Assembly (NCBI GenBank): GCA_028820325.1
Contig: JAPPJO010000088.1
Location: 248,001-312,000 of the forward strand
Length of the DNA stretch: 64,000 bases
Direction of reading: 5' to 3'
Source of the DNA: Gammaproteobacteria bacterium
GTDB lineage: Bacteria; Gemmatimonadota; Gemmatimonadetes; Longimicrobiales; Gaopeijiaceae
This document shows positions 50,957 to 64,000 of this stretch, piece after piece. The first letter of the stretch is position 1; each line of letters opens with the position of its first letter. The notes beneath the pieces were generated by a model. That model was not told the DNA's origin. It made no database searches and worked only from the letters and a program-made list of their open reading frames with translations. Both the position numbers and the translations under genes were made by a program.

Positions 50957-53080
50957 ATGAAGACCCCTGTTTCGGCGATTCGAGCACTGCTCGCGGTGCC
51001 GGCGGTATCGTGGAGCCTGCTGGCGACGGCCGCGCTGGCCGGCGGCTTCGTGTGGGGTTCCTGGCGCAACCTGTGCGGCGACTGCCCCTCCATCGCCCAG
51101 ATTCACAACTGGGAGCCCCGCCAGACCTCGAAGCTGCTCGCCCGCGATGGCCGCATCATCTCGGAGTTCGGCATCCAGCGCCGTACCCCGGTGGCCATAG
51201 GCTCGCTGCCCGCCTATGTCCCGGGCGCCTTCGTCGCGGTCGAGGACAAGCGCTTCTACAACCACGGTGGCCTGGACCCGATCGGCATTGCGCGCGCGGC
51301 CCGCGACCTGGTTCTCACCCGATCCCTGGAGCACGGCGGAGGAAGCACGCTTACGCAGCAGCTGGCGCGCAACATCTGGGAGGAGGACATCGGCTTCGAG
51401 AAGCGGCTGGTACGCAAGCTCAAGGAGGCGCAGGTCGCGCTGGAGCTGGAGCGGGCCTACACGAAGGACCAGATTCTCGAAGCCTACATGAACCAGGTGA
51501 ACTACGACGGGGTGTACGGCATCGAGGCGGCCGCCCGCAAGTACTTCGGCAAGCCGGCGACGCAGATCAACCCGGCAGAGGCCGCGCTCCTTGCGGCGAT
51601 CCCCAACCGTCCGCGCCGCTACAACCCCTTCCTCAACCCGGAAGAGTCCCAATCGCGGCGCGACCTGGTTCTGCGCCGCATGGCCGAGCAGGGGATCATC
51701 AGCCCGGCAGAGCTTGAACGGTGGTCGGCGGTTCCACTCCCGACGCCGGGCACCCGCAGCGGGGGACCGGTGGCGCCCTACTTCGAGGAATGGATCCGCC
51801 AGATTCTCGACGACCGCTACGGCAGCCAGCTGTACACGGCGGGCCTCGAGATCCAGACCACGCTCGACCTGGACATGCAGTTCCTGGCCGAGCGGGCCAT
51901 GGAGTGGGGATTCGGGCGCGTCGAGGCGCGGCCCGGGTTCGACCACCCCCTTTATGCGGAGTTCGCGGAGGCTACGGAAGCCTTCGAGACGCCGTATGTC
52001 CAGGGGGCGATGATCGTTCTGGAGCCGTCGACCGGCGAGGTGCTCGCGATGGTCGGGGGCAGGGATTTCGTCCACTCCAAGTTCAACCGCGCCACCCAGG
52101 CCATGCGCCAGCCGGGCTCTTCGTTCAAGCCCTTCGTCTACGCGGCGGCGGTGGAGAGCGGAATCCCGCCCTCGCACGTCGTGGTCGACGCGCCCTTCGC
52201 CTACATGCAGGTGAGCGGCGAACCGTGGCTGCCGCAGAACTTCGACGAGATCTTCAAGGGGCGCATGACCATCCGCCAGGGCCTGCGGGAATCGCGCAAC
52301 ATGATCGCCATCAGGCTCGGGTGGGACGATGTCGGCATCGAGACTGTCGCCCAGATGGCGACCCGGCTCGGCCTGAGCACCGACATCCCGCGCTTCCCGT
52401 CGGCCACGATCGGATCGGCGGAGGTTCTTCCCATCGACATGGCCAAGGCGTACGCCTCGTTCGCGACCCTGGGCACGCGCGTCGAGCCGCACGGCATCCT
52501 GCGGGTGGAGAACGCCGAGGGCCAGGTGCTCTGGGAGCCCCAGCCGGAGAAGACGCCGGTGATGGACAGCCTCGAGGCCCGCGTGATCGTGCACATGCTG
52601 GAGGACGTGGTCGCGGCCGGAACCGGCTACACGGCGATCCGCATCATCGCCGGGCTTCCGCACGAAGTCCCCGCGGCCGGCAAGACCGGGACGACCAACA
52701 ATTCGACGGACGCCTGGTTCAACGGCTTCACGCCCGACCTGCACGCGATCGTCTGGTACGGGATGGACCAGCCCCAGGAAATCCGCCCCAACTCTACCGG
52801 CGGCGGCGACGCGGCCCCCGTCTGGGGCACCTTCATGCGCAGCGTGTACTACGGGTGGGAGGGCGACGAGACCCGCCCCGACATGCCCCCGCTGCGGGAG
52901 ATTCCGTCGCGCTGGCCGCTGCCGGAAGCCCTCCTCCGGCTCCAGGTGGACAACAAGACCGGGCTTCTGGCCTCCGAGTGGTGTCCGGAGGTTCAGCGCT
53001 ACCAGGAGATCTTCATTCCGGGCACGGAGCCGACCGAGCCCTGCGACGCCTCGCGGATCTTCGGCGGCGTGCCGCGCTAG
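50957..53080 (+). CDS. Penicillin-binding protein 1A (bifunctional transglycosylase/transpeptidase)
   Basis: A 707-residue class A PBP, one-pass inner-membrane enzyme that polymerises and cross-links peptidoglycan. After a short N-tail and TM (LLATAALAGGFVWGSW) the GT51 domain has AVEDKRFYNHGG (catalytic Glu), GGSTLTQQLARN and RKLKEAQVALELER. The transpeptidase domain has SSFK in PGSSFKPFVYAAA, SRN in RESRNMIAIRLG and KTGT in AAGKTGTTNN; all three active-site motifs are intact. ATG 50957 (MKTPVSAI) is preferred; an in-frame ATG at 50924 would add 11 residues. Its stop shares the sequence CTAG with the stop of the convergent thymidine phosphorylase. Confidence 0.94.
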   Translation: MKTPVSAIRALLAVPAVSWSLLATAALAGGFVWGSWRNLCGDCPSIAQIHNWEPRQTSKLLARDGRIISEFGIQRRTPVAIGSLPAYVPGAFVAVEDKRFYNHGGLDPIGIARAARDLVLTRSLEHGGGSTLTQQLARNIWEEDIGFEKRLVRKLKEAQVALELERAYTKDQILEAYMNQVNYDGVYGIEAAARKYFGKPATQINPAEAALLAAIPNRPRRYNPFLNPEESQSRRDLVLRRMAEQGIISPAELERWSAVPLPTPGTRSGGPVAPYFEEWIRQILDDRYGSQLYTAGLEIQTTLDLDMQFLAERAMEWGFGRVEARPGFDHPLYAEFAEATEAFETPYVQGAMIVLEPSTGEVLAMVGGRDFVHSKFNRATQAMRQPGSSFKPFVYAAAVESGIPPSHVVVDAPFAYMQVSGEPWLPQNFDEIFKGRMTIRQGLRESRNMIAIRLGWDDVGIETVAQMATRLGLSTDIPRFPSATIGSAEVLPIDMAKAYASFATLGTRVEPHGILRVENAEGQVLWEPQPEKTPVMDSLEARVIVHMLEDVVAAGTGYTAIRIIAGLPHEVPAAGKTGTTNNSTDAWFNGFTPDLHAIVWYGMDQPQEIRPNSTGGGDAAPVWGTFMRSVYYGWEGDETRPDMPPLREIPSRWPLPEALLRLQVDNKTGLLASEWCPEVQRYQEIFIPGTEPTEPCDASRIFGGVPR

Positions 53081-54405
53081 AGCTGCTCGACTCCGTTCGC
53101 GGTTACCCGGTGGGACAGCAGGGGCGTCTGCGGCGGCGGAACGTCCTGAGCGACCCGAATCGCTCGACGGAGCATCTCCGACGCCCTGTCGGCGTCCTCC
53201 GACGTGGCCGCGTACACGACCCCCAGGGTGCTGCCGGCCGCTACCTTTTCCCCGACCTGGACTTCCAGCCTGAAGCCTACACCGCGGTTGATGGTTGCCC
53301 CGAGCCGCGTCCGGCCGCCACCCAGCTCGACCACCCCGTGGCCCAGCGTCCGCGGATCGATGGCCGCCGCAAAGCCGGACGATTGCGCGCGCACATAGCG
53401 GCGAACCCTTGCGGCCGGCAGCCTCTCGGGACGGTGAACCGCCCGGGTGTCGCCGCCCTGAAGCGCCACCACGCGCGCGAAGCGTTCCAGCGGGCGGCCC
53501 GAGTCGAGCGCGGCGGCCGCCCGCGCCCGGGCGCTTCCCGCATCGCGCGCGAGACCTCCGACGACCATCATCTGGGCAACCAGGCCGAGCGTCACTTCCC
53601 GAAGATCGGCGGGACCGCCGCCGGCCAGGCAGTCCAGCGCCTCCGCCACCTCCAGCGCGTTGCCGATGGCGCGCCCAAGGGGACGATCCATCGCCGTCAC
53701 CAGGGCGACCGTCTCGACTCCGGCACGCTCGCCCAGGGTCACCATCGTCCGCGCCAGTTCCAGCGCGCGCTCGATCCCGGGCAGAAAGGCGCCGGAGCCT
53801 GCCTTGACGTCGAGCACCAGCCCGGTCAGCCCCTCCGCGAGCTTCTTGCTCATGATGCTGGTCGCGATCAGGGGAATCGACGACACCGTGCCGGTCACCG
53901 AGCGAAGATCGTAGAGCCGGCGGTCGAGGGGCGCGATCTCCGGGGTCTGCCCGATCATCGCGAACCGCTCCCCCTCCAGTATCGACACGAAATCGTCGAG
54001 CGCGATGTCGGTGCGGAAGCCCGGAATCGATTCCAGCTTGTCGAGGGTGCCGCCCGTGTGGCCGAGACCGCGGCCCGACATCATGGGCACGTAGAGCCCC
54101 AACTCCGCCGCGAGGGGAGCCAGAACCAGCGACACCTTGTCTCCGACGCCACCCGTAGAGTGCTTGTCGACCCGCGGGCCATCGAGATGGGAGAGATCCA
54201 GCGAGGCTCCCGAGGCGATCATCGTGTCGAGGACGGCATCCAGCTCGGCGCCCGAGAGGCCACGGAACCAGACGGCCATCAGAAAGGCGGCCATCTGATA
54301 GTCGGGGACGTCACCCTCCAGATACGCGCCAAGGAAGGCCTGCAGCTCTCCGGCTTCCAGGGTCTGGCCGGCGCTCTTGCGCTCGATGATGCGAATCGCG
54401 CTCAT
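53077..54405 (-). CDS. deoA: Pyrimidine-nucleoside / thymidine phosphorylase
   Basis: A 442-residue enzyme of the thymidine/pyrimidine-nucleoside phosphorylase family, cleaving thymidine or uridine with phosphate to free base and sugar-1-phosphate. Signature stretches are VDKHSTGGVGDKVSLVL, SGRGLGHTGGTLDKLESIPG, and the central phosphate-site region ending LDVKAGSGAFL; the C-terminal beta-domain (VGFRLEVQVGEKVAAGS) is complete. No clear ribosome-binding site precedes either candidate start; ATG 54405 (SAIRIIERKSAGQTL) matches the family N-terminus, while 54462 would add 19 residues. It converges with PBP1A, the two sharing CTAG at 53077-53080, and is divergent from ruvX. Confidence 0.92.
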   Translation of the reverse strand: MSAIRIIERKSAGQTLEAGELQAFLGAYLEGDVPDYQMAAFLMAVWFRGLSGAELDAVLDTMIASGASLDLSHLDGPRVDKHSTGGVGDKVSLVLAPLAAELGLYVPMMSGRGLGHTGGTLDKLESIPGFRTDIALDDFVSILEGERFAMIGQTPEIAPLDRRLYDLRSVTGTVSSIPLIATSIMSKKLAEGLTGLVLDVKAGSGAFLPGIERALELARTMVTLGERAGVETVALVTAMDRPLGRAIGNALEVAEALDCLAGGGPADLREVTLGLVAQMMVVGGLARDAGSARARAAAALDSGRPLERFARVVALQGGDTRAVHRPERLPAARVRRYVRAQSSGFAAAIDPRTLGHGVVELGGGRTRLGATINRGVGFRLEVQVGEKVAAGSTLGVVYAATSEDADRASEMLRRAIRVAQDVPPPQTPLLSHRVTANGVEQL

Positions 54406-54525
54406 GGAGGTACGCGGGCGGTCGACGGCGACCGGAGCCGAGTGTGATGTTGTTGGGGTCATTTGTGAGTGCGGGTAGGATCCAATCCGGAAAACAGCCT
54501 CCAGAACAGTGAGAGACAGCCTCGC

Positions 54526-54957
54526 ATGCGCGTGCTCGGCATCGATTATGGCGAACGGCGAATCGGTGTCGCAATCAGCGATCCGACGGGTACCTTCGCC
54601 ACGCCCCTGCCTACCCTGACGCGGCGGCGCGGCAAGCGGCCGCCCATGGGCGCCCTCCAGGCGCTCGCGCGTGACCACGGCGCGATCGCGCTGGTCGTCG
54701 GGCTCCCACTCGCCGCAGACGGGACCGAGACGGATTGGTGCGCCGAAGTGCGCCGTTTCGGAGATCGACTCGGTGGCAGCCTGGAACTCGACGTGTACTA
54801 TGTCGACGAGCGCATGACATCCGCCAGCGCGGAGAGGGTCGTACGCTCGCTCGCACTGCCCCGGCGCAAGCGGGAGCAAAAGGAACGCGTGGATGCGGCG
54901 GCGGCCGCACTGATTCTGCAGAGATGGCTGGACGCGGGAGAGAGGCGCCTCAGGTGA
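54526..54957 (+). CDS. ruvX: RuvX/YqgF Holliday-junction-resolvase-fold protein
   Basis: A 143-residue RNase-H-fold protein. The motifs GIDYGERRIGVAISDP, VVGLPLAADGTE and YVDERMTSASAER hold the conserved acidic residues. In Escherichia coli the homologue (YqgF/RuvX) is essential and acts in 16S rRNA 5'-end maturation; the resolvase role is from structure. The first in-frame ATG at 54469 is less likely because the sequence starts to match the family only at ATG 54526. The stop overlaps the GTG start of mltG (GTGA at 54954), so the two are translated together, a common ruvX-mltG arrangement. Confidence 0.93.
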   Translation: MRVLGIDYGERRIGVAISDPTGTFATPLPTLTRRRGKRPPMGALQALARDHGAIALVVGLPLAADGTETDWCAEVRRFGDRLGGSLELDVYYVDERMTSASAERVVRSLALPRRKREQKERVDAAAAALILQRWLDAGERRLR

Positions 54958-56159
54958 CCAGGTGGGTGCAGGCCGCGGCGACGGTCATTGCCGGGCTGGT
55001 GCGGAAGGTCCCCCGCGGGTGGACGAGGGCCGCGGCCGCCGGCGCGGCTTCGATGCTCCGGAGGGTCGTCGCCGGAAGCACCTCGGCAACGCGGGCCATC
55101 GGCAGGCGGGGCGCGGCCCTGGGCTGGCCGAGGATCGCGCTCGCGACGGCTGCCGGCGTGATCCTGCTCGGCGGCGGGTCGGTGCTGCTCTGGCTGGCGG
55201 CGCCGGTCGAGACGCCCGGCGGCATGCCACCGGACGGCGAGACCGTGGTGTTCACGGTCGCGCCGGGAGCCACCTTCGGGCAGATCACCGACACGCTGGT
55301 GGCGCGCGGACTGATACGCCGACCGCTCCTCTTCCGCGTCTACGCGCGGCTGCGGCGCGACGAGCGCAACGTTCGCGCCGGCACGTATGCGCTGGACGCC
55401 GGAACCGGATGGCCGCGCCTGCTCGACGCCCTCGTCGAAGGCCGGGTCAGGATGGTGGCGGTCACCATTCCCGAAGGCTTCACGCTTCCCCGGATCGCCA
55501 CCCGCGTCGCCGGCATCACCGAACTGCCCGCCGACACCGTGCGCGTCAGGCTGGGCGGGGAAGACGCCCACACCCGCTGGAATCTGCCGGGGCCGGGTCT
55601 GGAGGGGTACCTGTTTCCGGACACCTACCTCTTCGCCGGCGGTGTCCCGCTCGACGCCGTGGTCGACGCGATGAGCGAGCGCTACCGGAGCTACTGGACC
55701 TCCGAGCGGGAGGCGCGGGCCGCGGAGCTGGGACTGTCGGAGCGGGAGGTGGTGACGCTGGCGTCGATCATCCAGGCGGAGGCTCGCGCATCCGGCGAAA
55801 TGCCCGCGATCTCGGCGGTCTACCACAACCGCCTGCGCATCGGCATGCTCCTGCAGGCCGACCCCACCGTGCTGTACGCCCTGGGCGGCCATCGCCCCCG
55901 CCTGCTCTTCGCCGCGATGGACTCGGTAGCCGATCACCCCTACAACACCTACACCCGGGGGGGGCTTCCCCCCGGCCCCATCGGGGCGCCCGGAGCCGCC
56001 GCGCTGGACGCCGCGCTGCATCCGGCCGAGGTGGACTACCTGTACTTCGTCGCCAACGCCGACGGCTCGCACACCTTCTCGCGCACCCTGAGCGAGCACA
56101 ACCGCGCGGTCGCGCGGTCGCGGCGGGGGGCCGCCGGAGCGGGTCCGGGCGGCCGATGA
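54954..56159 (+). CDS. mltG: Endolytic murein transglycosylase
   Basis: A 401-residue YceG-like protein that cuts nascent peptidoglycan strands at the inner membrane. It has a longer than usual cytoplasmic N-terminus (about 60 residues, Ala/Arg-rich), one TM segment (GVILLGGGSVLLWLAAP), a LysM-like portion and the catalytic domain with the active-site glutamate in LASIIQAEAR, then YHNRLRIGMLLQADPTVLYA, YNTYTRGGLPPGPIGAPG and DYLYFVANADGSHTFS. The start is a GTG overlapping the ruvX stop; no later start keeps the TM in place. It precedes thiE with an ATGA overlap and works with the PBP1A encoded upstream in cell-wall growth. Confidence 0.92.
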   Translation: MTRWVQAAATVIAGLVRKVPRGWTRAAAAGAASMLRRVVAGSTSATRAIGRRGAALGWPRIALATAAGVILLGGGSVLLWLAAPVETPGGMPPDGETVVFTVAPGATFGQITDTLVARGLIRRPLLFRVYARLRRDERNVRAGTYALDAGTGWPRLLDALVEGRVRMVAVTIPEGFTLPRIATRVAGITELPADTVRVRLGGEDAHTRWNLPGPGLEGYLFPDTYLFAGGVPLDAVVDAMSERYRSYWTSEREARAAELGLSEREVVTLASIIQAEARASGEMPAISAVYHNRLRIGMLLQADPTVLYALGGHRPRLLFAAMDSVADHPYNTYTRGGLPPGPIGAPGAAALDAALHPAEVDYLYFVANADGSHTFSRTLSEHNRAVARSRRGAAGAGPGGR

Positions 56160-56806
56160 CCGGCGCCGCGGACCCGCTCCGGCGCGCGCTCCGCCTGTTG
56201 GTAGTCACCCACCCTCGCCCCCGCTGCGGGCGGTCGCCGGAAGAGGTAGTGGGGGAGGTCGTGGCGGCCGGCGCCACCGCCGTTCAGCTGCGCGACAAGG
56301 AGGCGCCGCCGCGCGAACTCCTCGCCCTGGCCCGCCGCCTGCGCGCCGTCACCGCCCGCCACGGGGCCCTGCTGATCGTGAACGACCGGCTCGACATCGC
56401 CCTGGCGGCAGGCGCGGACGGCGTCCACCTGGGCCCCGACGACGTACCCGTCGCGGCGGCGCGCAGGGTGGTGCCCGACGGCTTCCTGCTGGGTCACTCG
56501 ACCGACGATCCCGGCGTGGCTCGCCGGGCGGAGGCCGACGGCGCCGACTATCTCGGCTGCGGGACCGTCTTCCCCACCACCAGCAAGCCGGACGCGGGCG
56601 CGGTCATCGGGGTCGGCGGGCTCGCCGCCGTGGCGCGCTCGGTCGGCATCCCCGTGCTCGCCATCGGCGGCGTGACCGCCGAGCGCGTCCCGCTCCTGGG
56701 CGGGAGCGGGGCGGGCGGCGTGGCGGTGATCTCGGCGGTGATGGCGGCCCGTCGCCCCGCGAACGCCACACGCCGGCTGCGCGAGGCGGTGGAGGGGTGG
56801 CGCTGA
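56156..56806 (+). CDS. thiE: Thiamine-phosphate synthase
   Basis: A 216-residue TIM-barrel enzyme that joins HMP-pyrophosphate and thiazole phosphate to thiamine phosphate. Conserved stretches are AVQLRDKEAP, LIVNDRLDIALAAGADGVHLG, GCGTVFPTTSKP, GVGGLAAVA and VLAIGGVTAE, with metal and pyrophosphate residues in place. ATG 56156 overlaps the mltG stop (ATGA). It is the only thiamine gene in the window. It converges with the PHP-domain gene, 20 bp away, and no terminator hairpin is evident in that gap. Confidence 0.92.
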   Translation: MTGAADPLRRALRLLVVTHPRPRCGRSPEEVVGEVVAAGATAVQLRDKEAPPRELLALARRLRAVTARHGALLIVNDRLDIALAAGADGVHLGPDDVPVAAARRVVPDGFLLGHSTDDPGVARRAEADGADYLGCGTVFPTTSKPDAGAVIGVGGLAAVARSVGIPVLAIGGVTAERVPLLGGSGAGGVAVISAVMAARRPANATRRLREAVEGWR

Positions 56807-56825
56807 CGAAGCCCGGCTATCGCCC

Positions 56826-57641
56826 CTACATCCCTCCCGCTTCCAGGAACCCCGCCACTTCATCCCCGAAGACGCAGAACTTCCCCAATGTTCCCGAGTC
56901 GGGACCGTGCCAGTCGGAGCCACCGGTCATCAGCAGGTTCCACGACCGAGCGATCCGTTCCAGCGAGAGAATGCGCTCGGGTGAAGTTCGGGGCCTGTAG
57001 ACCTCGATCCCCCTCAGGCCGGCCAGCTTGAGCCCGGGAAGAAGCCCTTCCAGAAGTTCGTAGGGAGGATGGGCCCAAACCGGAATGCCGCCCGACTCCA
57101 GGATGATCCGAATGGCTTCTTCAGCCGAAACGAAGGCCGTTGGAACGTATGCGGGATGCCGGTTCCCGATGAGCCGGTCGAACGCGTCCGGAACGCTGTC
57201 CGCGTACCCCTCCGCCACCAGAGCCCGCGCGAGATGGGGCCGACCCAGGCTGCGGCGCGAGGGCCCGGCGATTTCGACCACCGACTCGTAGCGCACGTGA
57301 ACGCCGCGGACGGCAAGCCGCTGGATCATCTCCCGCATCCGCTCTTCGCGCCGGTGGCGGGCCCGGGTCTCGTACGCGCGCAGCCGGGGCGTCGAGGGAT
57401 CCACGAAGTAGCCCAGGATGTGGAGCCCCCTGCCCGCGTGCGCCGTGCTGATCTCGATACCGGAAACGATCTCGATCGGGACTCGCGCGGCGGCCGCGCG
57501 GGCGCCGTCGAGACCCTGGGTGGTGTCGTGGTCGGTGAGCGCGATCACGTCCAGCCGCCCGGCGGCGGCGGCCTCCACGACACCCGACGGAGGCTCGGAG
57601 CCGTCCGAGGCCTGGGAGTGCAGGTGCAGGTCCAGACGCAC
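56826..57641 (-). CDS. PHP-domain phosphoesterase (TrpH/YciV-like)
   Basis: A 271-residue polymerase-and-histidinol-phosphatase domain protein. All metal motifs are visible: DLHLHSQASDG (HxH), ALTDHDT, a central GIEIST glutamate, GRPHLARAL, VWAHPPYE and GGSDWHG. Members of this subfamily (YciV, RNase AM) hydrolyse 5'-nucleotide phosphates or oligonucleotides and act in 5S and 23S rRNA 5'-end maturation in Escherichia coli. It begins 4 bp after atpC on the same strand and is therefore likely the last gene of the ATP synthase transcript, an uncommon partner. Confidence 0.88.
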   Translation of the reverse strand: MRLDLHLHSQASDGSEPPSGVVEAAAAGRLDVIALTDHDTTQGLDGARAAAARVPIEIVSGIEISTAHAGRGLHILGYFVDPSTPRLRAYETRARHRREERMREMIQRLAVRGVHVRYESVVEIAGPSRRSLGRPHLARALVAEGYADSVPDAFDRLIGNRHPAYVPTAFVSAEEAIRIILESGGIPVWAHPPYELLEGLLPGLKLAGLRGIEVYRPRTSPERILSLERIARSWNLLMTGGSDWHGPDSGTLGKFCVFGDEVAGFLEAGGM

Positions 57642-57645
57642 CGGT

Positions 57646-60291
<2,646 letters not shown>

Positions 60292-60292
60292 G

Positions 60293-61867
<1,575 letters not shown>

Positions 61868-61894
61868 ACCCTGTCCTGTGGTGCCTCGAAGGCG

Positions 61895-62470
61895 TCAGCC
61901 TCCGCCGTTGGTTGTCGCAGTGCCGCCCAGGGATGCCGCCAGCAGCGAGTGCCGCATCCCCTCCAGGCGGCGTCTCAGGGAACCGTCGTATACGGTGTCG
62001 CCCGCCCTCACCACCACTCCGCCGAGGATTTCCGGGTGGACACGGAAGTGGGGAATCGCGGTCCGGCCCAGCAGCTGCGAGAGCCGGACGGCAACGCTCT
62101 TCTGCGCCGCGCCGTCGAGCGCGCGCGCCACGGTCACCTCGACGTGAACCCGCTTGTGGTGTTCGTCCAGCAGCTCGTTGTAGCTGAGCGCGATCTGCTC
62201 GAGCAGCGCCTGCCTGCGCTTGTCGACCGTGACCAGCACGAAGCTGAGAAAGCGTCCCGGGACGCGACCCTCGAGCGCGGAGCGCAAGACCGCCTTCTTG
62301 TCCGCGGCAGCGATGCGCGGCGTGGCCAGGAAGTTTCGCAACCCGGGGCTCTCGTTGAGGGTTCCGACCAGGGCAGCCAGCGCGTCCTGGTACGCCTCGA
62401 CCCCCTCGTGACGCTCCGCCAGCGCGAAGAGGGTCTCCGCGTAGTTCCTGGCGACGGTTTCCTCTCTCAC
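61895..62470 (-). CDS. atpH: ATP synthase delta subunit
   Basis: A 191-residue peripheral-stalk subunit that joins the b subunits to the top of F1. The N-terminal helical bundle ([14 protein letters not shown]) and the C-terminal hallmark [28 protein letters not shown] are clear. The start is a GTG at 62470 that overlaps the atpF stop (GTGA), so atpF and atpH are translationally coupled. The open frame reaches 62941, but that extension is atpF sequence read in another frame. Confidence 0.94.
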   Translation of the reverse strand: MREETVARNYAETLFALAERHEGVEAYQDALAALVGTLNESPGLRNFLATPRIAAADKKAVLRSALEGRVPGRFLSFVLVTVDKRRQALLEQIALSYNELLDEHHKRVHVEVTVARALDGAAQKSVAVRLSQLLGRTAIPHFRVHPEILGGVVVRAGDTVYDGSLRRRLEGMRHSLLAASLGGTATTNGGG

Positions 62471-63051
62471 GCGTCGCGCCTCTTGCCGATGGCGGAGAGC
62501 GACGACAGGTAGTTGTTCACCAGTTCGCGGTCCTCCGGCGCATCCAGACGCTGCCGGACCAGCCTGGACGCAGCCGCGAGGGCGAGGCCCACGGTCTCCT
62601 TGCGGATCGCCTCCAGCACCGCGTCCCGCTCCACCTCGATCTCGCGCCGGGCGCGCTGAACGATGGCCGCGCTCTCCTGCCGCGCCTTCGCTTCCAGTTC
62701 TCTCCCGAGGCCCGCCGCAGCCTCCTTCGCCTCGGCGATGATGTGCTGCGCCTCGTGGCGCGCCTCGCGCAATTGCAGCCTGTGCTCGTCGAGCGCGTCG
62801 GACGCTTCCTTGCGCAGCCGCGTGGCGTCGTCGATGGAGCTCTGGATGTTCCGTTCCCGGGTCTCGAGCGCATTCAGGATCGGACCCCAGGCGAATTTGG
62901 CGAGGAGCAGAAGCAGGATCAGGAAGACGATCAGCGCCCACAGGCTCAGGCCGGTGTTGATGTCGAAAAGCCCCATCTCTTCCTGAGCCAGGAGGGATGC
63001 GGGAAGGGCGTTGAGTGCTGCCGCCGCGGCAGCCGCCGATAGTGCTCTCAT
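62467..63051 (-). CDS. atpF: ATP synthase Fo b subunit
   Basis: A 194-residue b subunit. It has an unusual N-terminal extension of about 25 residues, an Ala-rich hydrophobic stretch ending LLAQEE that looks like a cleavable signal peptide, before the ordinary membrane anchor [21 protein letters not shown]. The rest is a long charged coiled coil ([17 protein letters not shown] to RLVRQRL) that forms the peripheral stalk. An N-terminal leader on subunit b occurs in some phyla. Start 63051 is the only ATG before the extension; a later start would sit inside it. It lies 95 bp after atpE. Confidence 0.93.
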   Translation of the reverse strand: MRALSAAAAAAALNALPASLLAQEEMGLFDINTGLSLWALIVFLILLLLLAKFAWGPILNALETRERNIQSSIDDATRLRKEASDALDEHRLQLREARHEAQHIIAEAKEAAAGLGRELEAKARQESAAIVQRARREIEVERDAVLEAIRKETVGLALAAASRLVRQRLDAPEDRELVNNYLSSLSAIGKRRDA

Positions 63052-63146
63052 AATCGTGACACCAGGGTTCCCGGACGGACCCCCGAACCCGGCGGGATGT
63101 GGGATCCGGCGTGGGTGAAGGACACGCCCGGGGGGACGGTTTCTGG

Positions 63147-63491
<345 letters not shown>

Positions 63492-64000
63492 TCAGTGGGC
63501 GTGGCGGATCAGGCCGATGAAGACGGCCGAGAGCATGGCGAAGATGTAGGCCTGCAGGAAGGCCACGAACAACTCGAGGACCATCATCAGCGTGGTGGCC
63601 GTCACGGAAGCGCCGGCGACCGCCCATCTTGCGAAGGTGAGCTGCGCGAAGATGAAGATGAGGCCCAGGAGAGAGAAAATGAGCGTGTGTCCCGCCGTCA
63701 TGTTGGCGAAGAGACGGACGGCGAGGGCGAAGGGCTTGGTCAGCTTGCTCACCACCTCGACCGGGATCATGACCAGCAGCATGACCGGCTTCATCCACCC
63801 GGGAATGCCGGCGGGGACGAAGAAGATGGTGCGCGCATAGCCGGCGGGACCGAGGGCACGGAATCCGGACACTTCGACCACAAGGAAGGTGACGATCGCG
63901 AGCACCGCGGTAACGGAGATGTTTCCCGTCGCCGAAGCCCCCCAGGGGACCAGCCCAAGGAGGTTCATGGTGAGGATGAAGAAAAAGAGCGTCAGAATGA
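63492..64000 (-). CDS. atpB: ATP synthase Fo a subunit, C-terminal part
   Basis: The visible 169 residues cover the C-terminal membrane half of subunit a; the N-terminus lies beyond 64000, and the frame stays open to the edge ([10 protein letters not shown] before [10 protein letters not shown]). Key features are [20 protein letters not shown], the conserved arginine in [14 protein letters not shown] that faces the c-ring, and the last helix [17 protein letters not shown]. It heads the visible part of the operon, 105 bp before atpE. Confidence 0.95.
   Translation of the reverse strand, partial: ILTLFFFILTMNLLGLVPWGASATGNISVTAVLAIVTFLVVEVSGFRALGPAGYARTIFFVPAGIPGWMKPVMLLVMIPVEVVSKLTKPFALAVRLFANMTAGHTLIFSLLGLIFIFAQLTFARWAVAGASVTATTLMMVLELFVAFLQAYIFAMLSAVFIGLIRHAH

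Overview
The window is a 64 kb, GC-rich, densely coded bacterial chromosome segment. The envelope genes (TonB receptors with a carboxypeptidase-like N-terminal plug extension, a PorV/PorQ-family barrel, a very large secreted protein with a FlgD/T9SS-like C-terminal domain), a DUF1592/DUF1552/ankyrin cassette and the housekeeping gene set fit an uncultured or rarely cultured Gram-negative such as Gemmatimonadota, with Acidobacteriota as the alternative. This placement is inferred from gene content; no rRNA or tRNA gene is visible. I see no transposase, integrase, phage module or CRISPR array, so this looks like ordinary chromosome rather than an island.

Layout. 0-2.5 kb: end of a class IV aminotransferase, a membrane protein and a Tat-exported SDR-like protein. 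2.6-10.1 kb (minus): an MFS exporter downstream of a three-gene exported operon, DUF1592 cytochrome -> DUF1552 -> ankyrin repeat protein. 10.3-16 kb (plus): a divergent TonB receptor, an AzgA-type purine permease and a lipoprotein-like M24 peptidase. 16-19.5 kb: acetyl-CoA synthetase, an unknown gene, a divergent Fur-family repressor and a small conserved-looking protein. 19.5-25.6 kb: a zinc-ribbon membrane protein, a GltS-type glutamate symporter, an FAD oxidoreductase split by a one-base frameshift next to a second M24 peptidase, and a small outer-membrane barrel. 25.6-29.1 kb (plus): moeA, EamA exporter and serine hydrolase, joined by ATGA overlaps. 29.1-39.5 kb (minus): etfB-etfA; then NYN/LOTUS/HhH protein -> 3-methyladenine glycosylase -> NhaC antiporter; then cupin -> metallopeptidase lipoprotein -> aroB -> acyl-CoA ligase.

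39.5-50.5 kb (minus) is an 11 kb outer-envelope operon: TonB receptor, 1346-residue secreted protein, PorV-like barrel, small barrel and a large lipoprotein, closed by a strong hairpin. 50.9-56.8 kb: penicillin-binding protein 1A (plus), convergent thymidine phosphorylase, then ruvX-mltG-thiE (plus) with overlapping starts and stops. 56.8-64 kb (minus): the F-type ATP synthase operon atpB-E-F-H-A-G-D-C with a PHP-domain hydrolase attached 4 bp after atpC; atpB runs off the window.

Functionally, the segment combines central energy metabolism (F1Fo ATPase, ETF, acetyl-CoA synthetase), cell-wall growth (PBP1A, MltG), nutrient import through the outer membrane, peptide breakdown (two M24 peptidases, glutamate symporter, serine hydrolase) and nucleic-acid maintenance (RuvX, Mpg, NYN nuclease). 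The most unusual items are the NYN + two LOTUS + HhH protein at 33.2-35.0 kb, the five-gene envelope operon, and the DUF1592/DUF1552/ankyrin operon.
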